A DNA stretch of 64,000 bases from Mucilaginibacter tolerans (GTDB lineage Bacteria; Bacteroidota; Bacteroidia; Sphingobacteriales; Sphingobacteriaceae), in NCBI RefSeq assembly GCF_030519375.1, contig NZ_JAUMKB010000001.1:434001-498000 (forward strand). Direction: 5' to 3'. A program made the translations under genes and the position numbers. The notes beneath the pieces are model-generated. The model saw nothing but the letters and a program-made list of their open reading frames with translations. It was not told where the DNA came from and did no database searches. Below, one piece after another: positions 1-10,573 of the stretch; position 1 is the first letter of the stretch, and each line of letters opens with the position of its first letter.

Positions 1-1750
1 AAAGCCATAGGCGCCCTTTATTATCTTCAAGTATATCCGTAATCCCGTTATTGCTTATACTATTCTTTTTTTCATCATGCTGAAAAACTGTAAAGGTACC
101 ATTGCTCCGGTCCATAAGGTTAAGGCCGGCATCTGATGTACCTATCCACAAACGGCCCTTGCTGTCTTCGAACAAAGAATAGATATAATTACTGCTAATG
201 CTTTTGGGATTATTTACATCGAGGTTATAATATTTTATAGTGTTTGTTTTCTTATCGTAGCAATTCAACCCTCCGCCGAAAATACTTAACCATACTTTAT
301 TATCACGACTTTGCAACAGGTTATATACATTGTTTCCGCTTAATTTATGTCCACCGATAGCATCCTTGTCGAAGTAATCGCATTTTCCTGTCACCGGGTC
401 CATTACTGTCATACCGTTGCCCCAAGTACCTATCCATAATTTGCCCTCCTTATCCTGGGTGATCGCCAATACATAATTGCCAGAAAGCCCTTTTTTGCCC
501 CCTCGTTCCTGTTTATAATGGATAAATGTGCCATTTTGAGAATCAAACTTATTGATGCCGCCACCATCTGTTCCTACCCAAATATTTTTATCCCGGTCTT
601 CAAATAAGGAAAGAACAAAATCATTCGATAAGCTATTCGGCATAGAATTATGCCGGTATAAAGTGAAGCTTGAACTTGATTTTTTAAAGAGATTGACACC
701 TCCGCTAAATGCCCCCAGCCACATGTTTCCCAAGCGGTCACGGCAAATGCCATAAATAGAATTCCCGTTAATGCTGTTGCCATCTATTTCATCATGTTTA
801 TATGGATAAAACTTTTTATTGCTTATATCCAATAAGGTAAGGCCACCATTTTCTGTACCGATCCACAAATTGCCTGCTTCGTCTTTTTCCAGGCTATAGA
901 TTGTATTGGCAGATAGGGAGTTTATATTATTTTCATTGTGTACATACCGGATAGAAGCCCCGTTTTGCTCGTTGAACAAATACAAACCGTCTTCCTGCGT
1001 ACCAACCCATAACTCATGTTCATTGTTTTCTGTTATACTGATTACATTTTCTCCTGACAAAGAGTGTGTCTTTTGATCAGAAAAAAGGTAATTAGTAAAA
1101 GAATTTGTTCCCGGGTTATAAAGATTTAAGCCATGGCTTGATGTTCCGGCCCATATATGACCGTGAGAGTCTTTGTAAACGGTTCTTATATTATCGTCAC
1201 TTATACTTCCGGTAATTGCATCTGAATGTATATGATGAATAAATTTATTCTTTTTCAAATCAAAGTAATCCAGGCCATTAACTTGTGTAGCGATCCACAA
1301 AGAGCCATTATCGTCAAATGCCAGCCGGTTGATAATATTGCATGCCAGGCTGTTGCTGTTGTGAGCATCGTGCGAGTAGCGGGTAAAAACACCTGTTTTA
1401 CGACAATATCGGTTTAAGCCATTTTGTGTAGCTATCCAAATATTTCCTTCGGGATCTTCAGCAAGGTCTGTGATCATGTTATTGCTGATGCTGTTCCCGT
1501 TTTTAGAGTCGTAACGATAAGTGGTAAACTTATACCCATCGTACATATTCAGCCCGTTACGGCTGCCAACCCACATAAAACCACGGCTATCCTGTATAAT
1601 GCAGTTGACATTGATTTGCGACAAACCTTCATGAGTGCCGAGATGTTCAAAATTGAGGTTCGGTCGCTGGGCAAAGGATAAAAATGGACAAAAGATTAAA
1701 GTGATGAAAAAAATCATCACTGCGCTGGGGGCAAAGGGTCTCCTAATCAT
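1..1750 (-). CDS. Two-component regulator propeller protein (hybrid sensor kinase, N-terminal part)
   Basis: Open reading frame that starts at 1750 and stays open to the left window edge, so only about 583 residues are visible. It begins with a Sec signal peptide (MIRRP, hydrophobic stretch, then FLSFAQ). At least eleven propeller blades follow, each with a W-[IVL]-[GA]-[TS]-x(2)-G-[LIV]-N signature, for example WVGSRNGLNMYD, WIGTENGGLTLLD and WVGTDGGGINKFD. In Bacteroidota this architecture is the periplasmic sensor of one-piece hybrid two-component systems or of GGDEF/LytTR/LuxR-linked sensors, with two seven-blade propellers and a Y_Y_Y domain before the membrane. The output domain lies outside the window, so the class of regulator and the ligand, probably a glycan, cannot be read here. 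Family assignment is very safe; hybrid kinase output is inference. Confidence 0.9.
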   Translation of the reverse strand, partial: MIRRPFAPSAVMIFFITLIFCPFLSFAQRPNLNFEHLGTHEGLSQINVNCIIQDSRGFMWVGSRNGLNMYDGYKFTTYRYDSKNGNSISNNMITDLAEDPEGNIWIATQNGLNRYCRKTGVFTRYSHDAHNSNSLACNIINRLAFDDNGSLWIATQVNGLDYFDLKKNKFIHHIHSDAITGSISDDNIRTVYKDSHGHIWAGTSSHGLNLYNPGTNSFTNYLFSDQKTHSLSGENVISITENNEHELWVGTQEDGLYLFNEQNGASIRYVHNENNINSLSANTIYSLEKDEAGNLWIGTENGGLTLLDISNKKFYPYKHDEIDGNSINGNSIYGICRDRLGNMWLGAFSGGVNLFKKSSSSFTLYRHNSMPNSLSNDFVLSLFEDRDKNIWVGTDGGGINKFDSQNGTFIHYKQERGGKKGLSGNYVLAITQDKEGKLWIGTWGNGMTVMDPVTGKCDYFDKDAIGGHKLSGNNVYNLLQSRDNKVWLSIFGGGLNCYDKKTNTIKYYNLDVNNPKSISSNYIYSLFEDSKGRLWIGTSDAGLNLMDRSNGTFTVFQHDEKKNSISNNGITDILEDNKGRLWL

Positions 1751-1890
1751 TCAACAACAAAAATCAGATCAAATTTCAATTACAAATTAGCCCAGGGAAA
1801 TAGTGGCTATTTATTAAAATTTGTACGAATCGCCGATCGGAAATGTTTTGATTATTTTAACCAAAAAATAAACTATTTAACTGATAGGCA

Positions 1891-2445
1891 TTATCTTAAA
1901 ACTAATGTAAACCGTCCCCTGCCATAAGTATTCGTGTCAGCTTTTATTACCTGGAACGCATAATTGCCTACCCGCATATCCAGCGAATCCTTCATATACT
2001 TATCCTTCAGCCAAAACCTTATGTTTTGCGAAATCTGATCGATATAATTCAACTTTAAAATATAGATACCATCATATCTGGTATTTATTTTTAACCTGAT
2101 CGGATTCTGCTGTAAATAAGGCAATTTCTGAATGACGCAATTAACACCATCACTTGTAAGGCTTGAGATACTTGCAATGCCAAAACCGGGAAAATATACC
2201 GCATCCTGGGAATTTATATACATGGTGCTGGCGCTGTGATTAAAAATTAACAGGGTCTCATCAGCATGTAAAGAATCCTTTTGGATCATGATCTTAAATG
2301 AACCGCCATCCGGGATTGTATCTCGTTGATTTGCAACGGGTTTAATCAAAACAGGCTTAATTTGCGCCACAGGCGGATTATCTACTCCTTTGATGCATGC
2401 AGCAAACAGGATGATAAGAACGATTGTTGATAAAGCTGGTTTCAT
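1891..2445 (-). CDS. Hypothetical lipoprotein
   Basis: A 184-residue protein with an SPII signal: a hydrophobic stretch of about 12 residues ending in FAAC, lipidated Cys near residue 17. The rest is soluble and beta-rich in appearance, with no motif I recognise. It carries a Pro/Val-rich linker right after the lipid anchor (residues 20-40). It lies upstream of the propeller sensor on the same strand with a 140-bp gap and is divergent from the quinone oxidoreductase gene. Function unknown; membrane-anchored, most likely periplasm- or surface-facing. Confidence 0.7.
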   Translation of the reverse strand: MKPALSTIVLIILFAACIKGVDNPPVAQIKPVLIKPVANQRDTIPDGGSFKIMIQKDSLHADETLLIFNHSASTMYINSQDAVYFPGFGIASISSLTSDGVNCVIQKLPYLQQNPIRLKINTRYDGIYILKLNYIDQISQNIRFWLKDKYMKDSLDMRVGNYAFQVIKADTNTYGRGRFTLVLR

Positions 2446-2547
2446 ATAATCTACATATTTAACTGATAATCAGCTCAAAAAACCATACCAAATCACAATA
2501 CCCATTCGATTTATGTAATGAATAGCCAAAACCAATACCTTAGTCTC

Positions 2548-3531
2548 ATGAAAGCAATTGTAATTACTGCAGCAGGAGGCCCGGAAGTTTTGCAAATGGA
2601 AGACCGCTCTCAACCTGTTATAACTGCAACTGAAGTGCTGGTAAAAGTAGCGGCCGCAGGTATTAACCGGCCCGATGTATACCAGCGCAAGGGCAACTAC
2701 CCACCACCAAAAGGAGCACCCCGCGATATACCCGGGCTGGAGATAGCCGGAACTATTGCCGCTGTGGGTAACCGGGTAACGCGCTGGAAAATTGGCGACA
2801 AAGTTTGTGCACTGATTTCAGGCGGTGGTTATGCGGAATATTGCAATGTACCTGAAGGACAATGCCTTTCTGCACCCGGCAACATGACTTTTGTTGAAGC
2901 GGCATCACTCCCCGAAACATTCTTTACGGTTTGGAGCAACGTGTTCGACCGCGGCAAGCTGCAACCCGGCGAAAGCCTGCTGGTGCATGGTGGTTCAAGC
3001 GGCATTGGTGTAACGGCTATTCAAATGGCAACTGCGCTAGGAAACAAAGTTTATGTTACGGCCGGATCTGACGAGAAGTGTAAGATTTGTCAAGAGCTTG
3101 GTGCAACGAAAGCCATCAATTATAAAACAGAAGATTTTTCAGAATCGATACATAAACTCACGGATGGTAAAGGCGTGAATATGATACTGGATATGATAGG
3201 CGGGGATTATACTCCCGGAAATATTGCGTGTCTCTCCGAAGAGGGCAGGTTAATTTTGATCAATGCTATGAGGGGTAAAGATGTACAGATAGACCTGGCC
3301 CAGGTAATGCGCAAAAGACTGATCATTACCGGCTCAATGCTCAGATCAAGAGAAATTGAATTTAAAAGCGCTATAGCCCGCAACCTTGAACAACATATCT
3401 GGCCGTTACTGGCATCGGGCAAAATAAAGCCGGTTATCTATGCTGTTTTCCCTGCTAAAGATGCTGCCAAAGCTCACACATTGATGGAAAGCGGCGGACA
3501 TGTCGGGAAGATAATCTTAAGTTTTGAATAG
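2548..3531 (+). CDS. NAD(P)H:quinone oxidoreductase, zinc-free MDR superfamily (PIG3-like)
   Basis: A member of the medium-chain dehydrogenase/reductase superfamily of about 327 residues. The N-terminal GroES-like domain begins MKAIVITAAGGPEVLQ, the usual family start. The NADPH-binding Rossmann fold carries GGSSGIGVTAIQMA. No Cys/His pattern for catalytic or structural zinc is visible, which fits the quinone oxidoreductase branch (TP53I3/PIG3-like). Expected role is NADPH-dependent reduction of quinones or reactive enones in the cytoplasm. An in-frame ATG ten codons earlier (2518) is also possible; I chose 2548 because it matches the family start. The gene is convergent with the DoxX gene, with only five bases between the two stop codons. 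Confidence 0.88.
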   Translation: MKAIVITAAGGPEVLQMEDRSQPVITATEVLVKVAAAGINRPDVYQRKGNYPPPKGAPRDIPGLEIAGTIAAVGNRVTRWKIGDKVCALISGGGYAEYCNVPEGQCLSAPGNMTFVEAASLPETFFTVWSNVFDRGKLQPGESLLVHGGSSGIGVTAIQMATALGNKVYVTAGSDEKCKICQELGATKAINYKTEDFSESIHKLTDGKGVNMILDMIGGDYTPGNIACLSEEGRLILINAMRGKDVQIDLAQVMRKRLIITGSMLRSREIEFKSAIARNLEQHIWPLLASGKIKPVIYAVFPAKDAAKAHTLMESGGHVGKIILSFE

Positions 3532-3536
3532 AACTA

Positions 3537-3953
3537 TTACTGTTTGCGCGGCCAGTATGCCCAACCAATGGCAAAGAGGCATGCGAGAAGTAAAACGCTA
3601 AATTCAACGCCATTTCTTCCTTCACCGACTACAAACCAGCCATATTTAGCATGTATAATGCATATACCGCTGATTAGTATAATGGCATGGCATATACATG
3701 CGGGGATAATTAGGCGATTAAAGAACAAAGCCAAATCACTTGCAAACTGACCGATAACCAATGCCCATGCCCACAATGCGCCAGCTGGGAAACCCCAATG
3801 GCTAAACGCCTCACCAAAATCATTAACATCTGCGGGGTGCAATAAGCCGCGCACCGAATGCACACCAATAATCAATGCGGTTGCTATCCTAACTATATTC
3901 ATCCCATCGTTAGGTTTTGAGACCGGGGTACTTTTAAGCAGATCAATTTTCAT
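3537..3953 (-). CDS. DoxX-family integral membrane protein
   Basis: A 138-residue protein with four predicted membrane segments (around residues 20-38, 58-76, 82-100 and 115-133). The C-terminal motif GWFVVGEGRNGVEFSVLL is typical of the DoxX family. DoxX proteins are small inner-membrane proteins often linked to thiol or oxidative stress and quinone metabolism; the exact activity is not settled. It is preceded on the same strand by an AraC regulator 87 bases upstream and is convergent with a quinone oxidoreductase, which is compatible with a small redox locus but does not prove it. Confidence 0.8.
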   Translation of the reverse strand: MKIDLLKSTPVSKPNDGMNIVRIATALIIGVHSVRGLLHPADVNDFGEAFSHWGFPAGALWAWALVIGQFASDLALFFNRLIIPACICHAIILISGICIIHAKYGWFVVGEGRNGVEFSVLLLACLFAIGWAYWPRKQ

Positions 3954-4040
3954 AACTCATTTGTGATCATTATTATGATCGATAGCTACAAATGTATCAG
4001 CGTGCTTTAAAAAGTATTGTGCAGAAATGCTCAATTTTCT

Positions 4041-4952
4041 TCAGGAAATACGCCTATGGTTGTGAGGCTGTACACCATACTCTGACTTGAATGCCCTGCA
4101 GAAAGCACTCATATTTTCAAAACCGCATTTCCAAGTGATTTCATGAATCGGTGTGTTCGTTTGTTTCAGTAACCCGGCAGCATATTCCAGTCGAATTCGG
4201 GTAAGGCATTGATGAGGTGTAGTATTAAATACGGCCTTAAATTGCCTCACCAATTGAGGGACTGACAAGCATGCTTCATTGCTGATAGCCTGCAGATCCG
4301 GCTTATCAGCGAAACAGGAATACATAAAATCTTTAGCAACACATAACCGTTTGTATATCTCTGCCCGCGTGGATGCTTTAACGGCATTAACAGCATATGC
4401 ACGCTTTGTTTCTGATTTGTAAGTGCCTATAAGATATTGCAATACACCAACCAGGTGTTCGTCCACCAGGTTGCTATCATATCCTTCGTTCTCAAGAGAA
4501 AAAATCAAATCTGATAATTGCTTTAATAATCCCGGTTCGGTACAGTTAAGAGTCTGGAAAAATTCAGGCACCTGTCCCTCATTATAAAAAGGGCGATCCA
4601 AAGATTGCTCCTCGGTATATAGTTTATCGGAGAAAACAGCAGAAGCAAATCCGTTTTTGAAAAAAATTGAAAAGCTTTGAACTTTACCGACTGTATCAAT
4701 ACTGCTGGAATAGGTCTGCGCGTCATTCAGGATCAGGAATTGCCCCGGACGCACCGCAATACGGCGATTATTGATGCCATACCACTCCTCTCCCGTCAAA
4801 ACAGTTTTAAAAGAGAGACAACCTACATGACTCTCACAATTACTACTGCTGACCAACGCATTAAAGACGATGTTATGCTTTTTAAAACTGCTAAAATGAA
4901 GCTGTTCGTCAAATCCTGGCTTATTGTGATCGGGCAGACTGGTGAAATACAT
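4041..4952 (-). CDS. AraC-family transcriptional regulator
   Basis: A 303-residue protein. The N-terminal half is a cupin-like sensing domain (FKTVLTGEEWYGINNR, VRPGQFLILNDAQ). The C-terminal hundred residues contain two helix-turn-helix motifs; the second is IHEITWKCGFENMSAFCRAF followed by YGVQPHNHR, a clear AraC/XylS signature. It likely acts as a DNA-binding activator responding to a small ligand. The nearest downstream gene on the same strand is the DoxX gene (87-bp gap), the most likely local target or co-transcribed partner. The ligand cannot be inferred. Confidence 0.88.
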   Translation of the reverse strand: MYFTSLPDHNKPGFDEQLHFSSFKKHNIVFNALVSSSNCESHVGCLSFKTVLTGEEWYGINNRRIAVRPGQFLILNDAQTYSSSIDTVGKVQSFSIFFKNGFASAVFSDKLYTEEQSLDRPFYNEGQVPEFFQTLNCTEPGLLKQLSDLIFSLENEGYDSNLVDEHLVGVLQYLIGTYKSETKRAYAVNAVKASTRAEIYKRLCVAKDFMYSCFADKPDLQAISNEACLSVPQLVRQFKAVFNTTPHQCLTRIRLEYAAGLLKQTNTPIHEITWKCGFENMSAFCRAFKSEYGVQPHNHRRIS

Positions 4953-5052
4953 CCGTTAGTGCTTATGGGTAAGCAAGATAGCTATTTTCCCGAGTTTGCA
5001 GGGAGCAGTTTGCAGATAAAGGGGAAATGCAAACTGCCCACTGCTAACTGGA

Positions 5053-6372
5053 CTACGGGAACTTTACCCCGCTATATTCCGACACATCGGTCAAAGGAAT
5101 AGATGAGCCATATTTGGCATTTATGGCTTTTATAAACTCATTAGCTACAATTGCATATCCACGTGGCGTAAGGTGCACGCCATCTAAAGAGAAGATGCCC
5201 CCGCTGATGTAATTAGAGTTAAGGCTAATGCCGCTCTCCAGCAAACCATGTTCCTTTACATTATTCAAAAAAGTATAGGCATCAAATACAGCCAAACCTT
5301 TTGATGCGGCGATAGACTTGATAGCGGCATTATAAGATTGTACATAATCCTGCGCCAAAGCAACCTCGTTTGCATCCAGCACAAACTGGTTATCAATAGG
5401 TGTATATGGCGTTAACCCATAGGGTAAATTTCCATAAGGGGTACTTATCGGCAGACCGATCTTATTTGTCGGAAAAGTGAGTACGATCAGGTCTTTCGCG
5501 GTGGCCGGTCGTGGTGCATAAGTTGTTCCGCTCACCAAAGCATTAATGTATAAAGCCTGCACCTGTGGATTTGCTTTTTTTACAGCTCCCAAAACCGCAC
5601 CAACGGTTATCGTATTAAAATAGGGGATCGAGGTTACATCAGGGATAGTACCGACAACACCCTTTGCGCCTGTAGCAGTTAATCTGCCGATAACCAGATT
5701 ATATAAACCGGCAAATGTGGCTTTGTCCGTCAACACATCACCTGCACCGCCAGAGGTAGCATAGCCTAAAGCATCATTATTGCCCAGCCAGTTTGAGAAA
5801 AAGGTAAATTGTTTTGCTGTAACAAAATCAAGATAAGTAGTGGTGTTAGTGCCTTCTGCACCCGGCAGCAGCCGCTCATAAAAGCCGTTCAGGTTGCCAT
5901 ATGGGGCATAACTAACATGCAACAATTTTATTCCGGGTACACCATAGTTCTCAATATCACCAGTATATTTGGCGTAAAGGGTTACATTACCAAATCCCGG
6001 GATGGCCTGTATACCGCGTATTGCCAGGTTAGTAGTGACTGGTGTTGTAATTGGCGTACCATCAGCATTAAATCCTGTTAGTTGCAGATAACCTGAACCA
6101 TTTGCCTGGCCGGCATCAAACAAAGGCTGATTAAAAACCCCGCCGCCTACCGACTGCATTTGTTTGGCCATAATGCTTGGATAGGATACCATTTGTCCGG
6201 CGCGGTACAGGCCACCATCGGCAAAACCTGCGGTTAAAGAGTTGCCTACGGCAATATATCTTGTAAAATCGGCCGAACCTTTAGATGGCTTTGGCGTGTC
6301 TATGCTGGGTTTGCAGGCGCTTAACCATACTAACCCCGCGATGATGTATAGGTAATGTTTAAAGTGTTTCAT
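5053..6372 (-). CDS. SGNH/GDSL hydrolase-family lipoprotein
   Basis: A 439-residue lipoprotein (lipobox WLSAC, Cys20). The SGNH block I is AVGNSLTAGFADGG with nucleophile Ser45. The block III Asn is probably in NWLGNNDALG, and block V is DGVHLTPRGYA, carrying the catalytic Asp and His near the C terminus. These are the canonical elements of GDSL/SGNH esterases. It sits 18 bases downstream of a FadL-type channel gene, so the two are almost certainly one transcript. A surface or periplasmic esterase feeding fatty acids to a FadL channel is the natural reading. Substrate not determinable. Confidence 0.88.
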   Translation of the reverse strand: MKHFKHYLYIIAGLVWLSACKPSIDTPKPSKGSADFTRYIAVGNSLTAGFADGGLYRAGQMVSYPSIMAKQMQSVGGGVFNQPLFDAGQANGSGYLQLTGFNADGTPITTPVTTNLAIRGIQAIPGFGNVTLYAKYTGDIENYGVPGIKLLHVSYAPYGNLNGFYERLLPGAEGTNTTTYLDFVTAKQFTFFSNWLGNNDALGYATSGGAGDVLTDKATFAGLYNLVIGRLTATGAKGVVGTIPDVTSIPYFNTITVGAVLGAVKKANPQVQALYINALVSGTTYAPRPATAKDLIVLTFPTNKIGLPISTPYGNLPYGLTPYTPIDNQFVLDANEVALAQDYVQSYNAAIKSIAASKGLAVFDAYTFLNNVKEHGLLESGISLNSNYISGGIFSLDGVHLTPRGYAIVANEFIKAINAKYGSSIPLTDVSEYSGVKFP

Positions 6373-6390
6373 TTCAGTAATAATTTAGGG

Positions 6391-7614
6391 TTACCAGTGA
6401 TAAGCTAATGAGATACCGGGGATATACACTTCAGATTTAAATGTACCCGATAGCTGCGTTTCAAAATTGGTCTGTGTACGCTGCAATAAATGCTCATACT
6501 CAAAAGACAGGTCGATATCAAGATGCTGAGCCAGTTTATAACCTATACCAGCTGTAAGATAAGCACGGTCTGCATCCGGTACCTCAGGTGTTACGTAACC
6601 ATTTGGTGCTGCCGCTTCTGCGTAACCCCCGCCAAAACGCAAAGCCAGTTTATTGGTAGCCATATACTGGGCACCGCCACGAACGCCTACGGTATTATGG
6701 TAATTACGTGGCGAATGGGTATCTTGCAATAAACCTGTGTTCGTTTTATAATCGAAGGACAATGTTTTGAACGGATCCCATTCTACTATATTCACATCCA
6801 GTGCCAACAGCCATTTGCTGCATGGACGGTAGCCAAATCCAATAGAGTTGGTTGCCGGTAATGGAATGCTAGCGCTAAACTGGTTAGGCGAAGGGAAGCT
6901 TGTTGCCAATGATGCAGGTACGGCAAAAGTGGCTGTACCATCATTGATGGTCGTCTTTACTTGGGAGCGGTGAGTGATACCCACGGTAACGCCTGATTGT
7001 GTGGTGAAGTAAACACCTGCGTTCCATCCATAGCCTTTGCCACTACCGTTCAACTCCGCCTGACCTGATTGCCCGGTGCCGTTTTCGATAGGAATTGCCC
7101 TCGTCAGGTCAACCGTACCATGATTATACACCAATCCACCACCAATGCTCATCCAGTCGGTTATCTTAATACTGATGGTTGGCTGAAAGTAGAATGCCTT
7201 CAGGTCGAGCCTCTCAGCAGCAAATCGTCCGGGCCAGGTAGTTCCCCAGTCGGTCAACCCGCCAAACGGTGTGTAAACTGCCATACCCACTTTCCAGCGA
7301 GCACCTTTTGGCCCCCATGTACCATAAAAAGTAAAAGGCGGCGCCCATTTACTGGCGGTATGATATTGTTCTGACGTTCCGGCCGGATTAAATACCGAGT
7401 TAAAGCTGAGCGGGCTTATCCCTGCCTGCACATAGTTCTGCGACTCGGTAGCCACCGCACCCGGATTAAAAAATAAAGCGGCGCCGTCTTGCGCCAGACC
7501 TGTCCCGGTATGGCCCATACCAATTTGTTTTTGTCCTTCTAGGTTCACCTGGAAGCCCTGAGCAAAAGCCAATACCGGCGCCATGGCAAGCGCCAATAGT
7601 AAAAGTTTACGCAT
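6391..7614 (-). CDS. OmpP1/FadL/TodX-family outer-membrane channel
   Basis: A 407-residue outer-membrane beta-barrel. It has a signal peptide ending LAFAQG and then the family hallmark after cleavage (GFQVNLEGQKQIGMGHTGTG with the FNPGA block), corresponding to the FadL N-terminal hatch. The repeated amphipathic strands and the terminal YIPGISLAYHW fit a barrel ending in an aromatic residue. The family transports long-chain fatty acids and other hydrophobic compounds. It is the first gene of a two-gene unit with the SGNH lipoprotein and has a strong promoter match about 50 bases upstream of its start. Confidence 0.9.
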   Translation of the reverse strand: MRKLLLLALAMAPVLAFAQGFQVNLEGQKQIGMGHTGTGLAQDGAALFFNPGAVATESQNYVQAGISPLSFNSVFNPAGTSEQYHTASKWAPPFTFYGTWGPKGARWKVGMAVYTPFGGLTDWGTTWPGRFAAERLDLKAFYFQPTISIKITDWMSIGGGLVYNHGTVDLTRAIPIENGTGQSGQAELNGSGKGYGWNAGVYFTTQSGVTVGITHRSQVKTTINDGTATFAVPASLATSFPSPNQFSASIPLPATNSIGFGYRPCSKWLLALDVNIVEWDPFKTLSFDYKTNTGLLQDTHSPRNYHNTVGVRGGAQYMATNKLALRFGGGYAEAAAPNGYVTPEVPDADRAYLTAGIGYKLAQHLDIDLSFEYEHLLQRTQTNFETQLSGTFKSEVYIPGISLAYHW

Positions 7615-7665
7615 AAAATAATCTGATTAGGGGTTTATAAATTGTAACCGTTTATAATTGTTATG

Positions 7666-7694
7666 CAAACATAGTAATTTGATCGATATTTCAA
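7666..7694 (-). promoter_or_regulatory. Predicted promoter of the fadL-SGNH unit
   Basis: On the minus strand a TTG (-33) is followed after 18 bases by TATGTTTG, an exact fit to the Bacteroidota sigma-A -7 consensus TAnnTTTG with the usual spacing. The predicted start of transcription is about 45 bases before the fadL ATG. The 7615-7931 gap otherwise holds only this promoter and the divergent atpD promoter. Confidence 0.6.
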
Positions 7695-7852
7695 TGACGT
7701 TGTAGTGACAAAAGTTAAATATTAGTTAATCGGCAACTTGTTTTCAGTTAACAAGACTAGGTTTTAAAGCATGTTTTTCTGCCAACTGCAAACCGAAAAC
7801 TGTGAGCTAAAAATATTTCTCTGGCACTATTTAAATATTTATCAAAAAACCT

Positions 7853-7860
7853 TAGCTTTG
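7853..7860 (+). promoter_or_regulatory. Predicted -7 element for atpDC
   Basis: TAGCTTTG matches the Bacteroidota -7 consensus TAnnTTTG exactly. It would place the transcript start about 65 bases upstream of atpD. No TTG is visible at the -33 distance, so this rests on the -7 match and position only. Confidence 0.45.
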
Positions 7861-7916
7861 CGGCTCTAAAACAAAAGCATTTTATAGAGAACTATTTCAT
7901 TTACAAAATCTTTTAA

Positions 7917-9433
<1,517 letters not shown>

Positions 9434-9434
<1 letters not shown>

Positions 9435-9562
9435 GATCTGAGATATGAGATTTGAGATTTTATCTCAGACCTTGTATCTCATATCTGAATAAAACAAAAG
9501 TGCGGGAAAGAGAAGCAGGACAAAATGTCTCACATCTCATATCTCACATCTCAAATCTCAAA
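9434..9562. repeat. Inverted pair of 7-bp tandem arrays (GAGATAT-type)
   Basis: The atpD-atpC gap is filled by a left array of gatatga/gatttga units (9434-9462), a spacer, and a right array of five tctcaca/tctcata/tctcaaa units (9528-9562). The two arrays are reverse complements of one another and could form a long imperfect hairpin in the mRNA. The right arm ends two bases before the atpC ATG. The same family recurs at 20584 and 22907. Confidence 0.85.
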
Positions 9563-9564
9563 AG

Positions 9565-9816
9565 ATGCTACTAGAAATTCTGACTCCCGATAAAAAAGTG
9601 TTTGAAGGCGAGGTTGCCGCGGTAAACCTGCCGGGCACTATGGGCGCATTTGAAGTATTGAATCAGCACGCACCGCTGATCTCAACCCTTGAAGACGGCA
9701 AACTGATTGTACGTCATGGGGGGAATAAGGAAGATGTATACCTTATTCACGGCGGCGTTGTTGAAGTACTGAACAACAAAGTGATGGTATTAGCCGAAGG
9801 CATTACCCACCGATAA
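9565..9816 (+). CDS. atpC: F1F0 ATP synthase subunit epsilon, short form
   Basis: An 83-residue protein matching only the N-terminal beta-sandwich of subunit epsilon (LLEILTPDKKVFEGEVAAVNLPG, then GAFEVLNQHAPLISTLEDG and the IHGGVVEV strand). The family is usually about 130-140 residues with a C-terminal helical hairpin that inhibits ATP hydrolysis; here the gene stops right after the sandwich. A strong terminator follows 22 bases later, so no lost C-terminal exon or frameshift is visible. The protein should join F1 to the c-ring but lack epsilon-type inhibition. Confidence 0.92.
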   Translation: MLLEILTPDKKVFEGEVAAVNLPGTMGAFEVLNQHAPLISTLEDGKLIVRHGGNKEDVYLIHGGVVEVLNNKVMVLAEGITHR

Positions 9817-9838
9817 TAAGATATAAATTTAACTACTA

Positions 9839-9873
9839 AACGCCTGGTGAGTAATCATCGGGCGTTTTTTTTT
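9839..9873 (+). terminator. Rho-independent terminator of atpDC
   Basis: A twelve-pair stem (AACGCCTGGTGA against TCATCGGGCGTT, with two G-T pairs) closes a four-base loop and is followed directly by a run of nine T. It lies 22 bases after the atpC stop. Confidence 0.85.
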
Positions 9874-10012
9874 GACCATCGATTTATCGGCTTAAATGAT
9901 TACCCTGATTTTGCCTAATGCCCGCTTAACTAATCTCTAACCTTTTTCGTTTGTTCTCTGCGCAGGTATGAGTTGGGACAATGCGAACATTTCGCTTTCC
10001 GACTTCAAAGCC

Positions 10013-10492
10013 TTACTTGTTAATCAACACCGCCTGCTGCGGGTTGTTGCACGGCGCACATATCAGGCTATCATTAAGCATGATGCTTTTTACTTCGGTA
10101 AAAGCGCAGCATTGTTGCGAGCTTAGACCGGCAACGACTTTAATATGATCAGCACTCAGATTGCCAAGCTGAAGGGTATATGTTTGAGACAGGCCGTCAG
10201 GCAGCCATAGGAAGCGGTTATTGGTATCCAGGGAATCGACCATGAGATTGTAACCTGGATCGGCCACCAGCTTGGTTACCTTCAAATCAGAAAGCTTGTA
10301 GGGTGAGTTGGGCGACAGGAACAGGTCGGCACCGGTAGTTTTATCCACTATTCTTACCTTCATTGCCATCAATAACATTAGTTCATTAGCCAAAGGGCAC
10401 GGCCCGCACTTATTCGTAATATTGCCGGTACCATTGTGGCAAGCTGACCATACCACAACCAACAGTAATAACCCAATGTAAATCTTTTTCAT
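10013..10492 (-). CDS. Cys-rich lipoprotein, tandem paralogue A
   Basis: A 159-residue lipoprotein (lipobox VVWSAC). I chose the internal ATG at 10492 (MKKIYIGLLLL) because the neighbouring paralogue starts at the equivalent residue; an upstream ATG at 10540 would bury the signal peptide. The mature part carries a CxxC pair near its start (KCGPCPL), a CC pair, and a C-terminal CAPC after a block shared with the paralogue (VKSIMLNDSLICAPC). Central blocks VDKTTGADLFLSP and LSADHIKVVAGL are also near-identical. The Cys pattern suggests disulfides or metal binding. Function unknown. Confidence 0.75.
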   Translation of the reverse strand: MKKIYIGLLLLVVVWSACHNGTGNITNKCGPCPLANELMLLMAMKVRIVDKTTGADLFLSPNSPYKLSDLKVTKLVADPGYNLMVDSLDTNNRFLWLPDGLSQTYTLQLGNLSADHIKVVAGLSSQQCCAFTEVKSIMLNDSLICAPCNNPQQAVLINK

Positions 10493-10573
10493 ATATTTCG
10501 TTTTCAATACCTTACGAAAGGAAAGGCATTTTTGTAACAATTTACTGGTTTTTTCAAACCAGAAAGGTCAACC

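Noticed and set aside
1226..1681. Plus-strand frames of 63 and 85 codons
   Set aside because: They are antisense to the propeller sensor, whose minus frame is continuous and full of family motifs.
4677..5102. Plus-strand 141-codon frame
   Set aside because: Antisense to the AraC gene start and the SGNH gene end; composition is not protein-like.
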